A stretch of 64,000 nt of DNA from Heterotrichella gracilis (taxonomy: Eukaryota; Sar; Xanthophyceae; Tribonematales; Xanthonemataceae). The DNA is taken from the NCBI GenBank assembly GCA_032358255.1, contig JAULBX010027495.1:124001-188000 (forward strand). The letters run 5' to 3'. This document shows positions 63,786 through 64,000 of this stretch, piece by piece (the first letter of the stretch is position 1; each line of letters opens with the position of its first letter). The notes below the pieces were generated by a model. It saw only the letters and a program-made list of their open reading frames with translations. It searched no databases and had not been told where the DNA came from. The position numbers and the translations under genes were made by a program.

Positions 63786-64000
63786 GATGATCATGCATGG
63801 CCATGCCCTACTGCTGATCCAGCTAGCCACTAGCTTGCTGATCATCTAGCTGAATGGCCATGATCACTGCACCATGATGATACATCTAGCCACTAGATCA
63901 TCTAGCTGATTGGCCATGATCGCTGCAGCACGATATTTCATCTAGCCATGATCGCTTGCTGATCATCTAGCTGAATGGCCGTGATCGCTGCTGGTCCATC
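63786..64000. repeat. Tandem repeat, unit about 55-65 bp, cut by window edge
   Basis: Units begin tgatcatctagctgaatggc and recur at about 63839, 63894 and 63960, with gatcgctgc and catctagcc blocks in each. The array is rich in the palindromes tgatca and ctag. It runs off the right edge, so copy number is unknown. Confidence 0.85.

Overview
This is nuclear DNA of a green alga, most likely a trebouxiophyte (Chlorella/Coccomyxa relatives). The genes are dense and split into 3 to 9 exons with clear GT-AG introns. Many introns carry short degenerate runs of the plant/algal telomere repeat TTTAGGG/CCCTAAA. The products are plant-lineage types: plastid HesB/IscA, SYP5-type syntaxin, plant-type pterin carbinolamine dehydratase, a plastid-targeted CreA protein and a plastid LEA_4 protein resembling Chlorella cold-induced LEAs. 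I see no tRNA, rRNA, CRISPR or intact transposon. Exon models were built by hand from splice sites, reading phase and family resemblance; phases close in every model marked confident. All coordinates are window positions.

Layout, left to right: XPG/Rad2 DNA-repair nuclease (minus, C-terminal part cut by the left edge); 14-3-3 (minus); SYP5/syntaxin-8-like Qc-SNARE (plus); secreted SGNH hydrolase (minus); a weak small gene model (plus); splicing factor BUD13 (minus); a mitochondrial-looking LEA-like protein (minus); a type II membrane O-fucosyltransferase-like protein (minus); a small membrane protein (minus); plastid LEA_4 (plus); a protein with five copies of a C-x9-C-x9-C-x2-H module (minus); serine carboxypeptidase (plus); NO66/MINA-type JmjC ribosomal oxygenase (minus); pterin-4a-carbinolamine dehydratase (plus); plastid IscA (minus); CreA (minus); a Nup50-like FG/RanBD nucleoporin (plus); and a tandem repeat running off the right edge. 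Neighbours do not form one pathway, as usual for algal nuclear gene order.

The strongest unexplained signal is structural. In at least ten genes the introns, or the DNA just past the stop, hold diverged tandem copies of the neighbouring exon edge. These copies keep the splice acceptor or donor and usually lie beside telomere-like repeats. They range from about 90% identity (Nup50, module gene) to barely recognisable. In the module gene they form true minisatellites of about 100-125 bp that repeat the half-module and its donor site. A second signal is a palindromic RY-type motif (CATATGCATGCATATG and variants) near the start codon or in the first intron of about nine genes. A third is the five-module Cys/His protein, whose motif I could not assign to a named domain with confidence.
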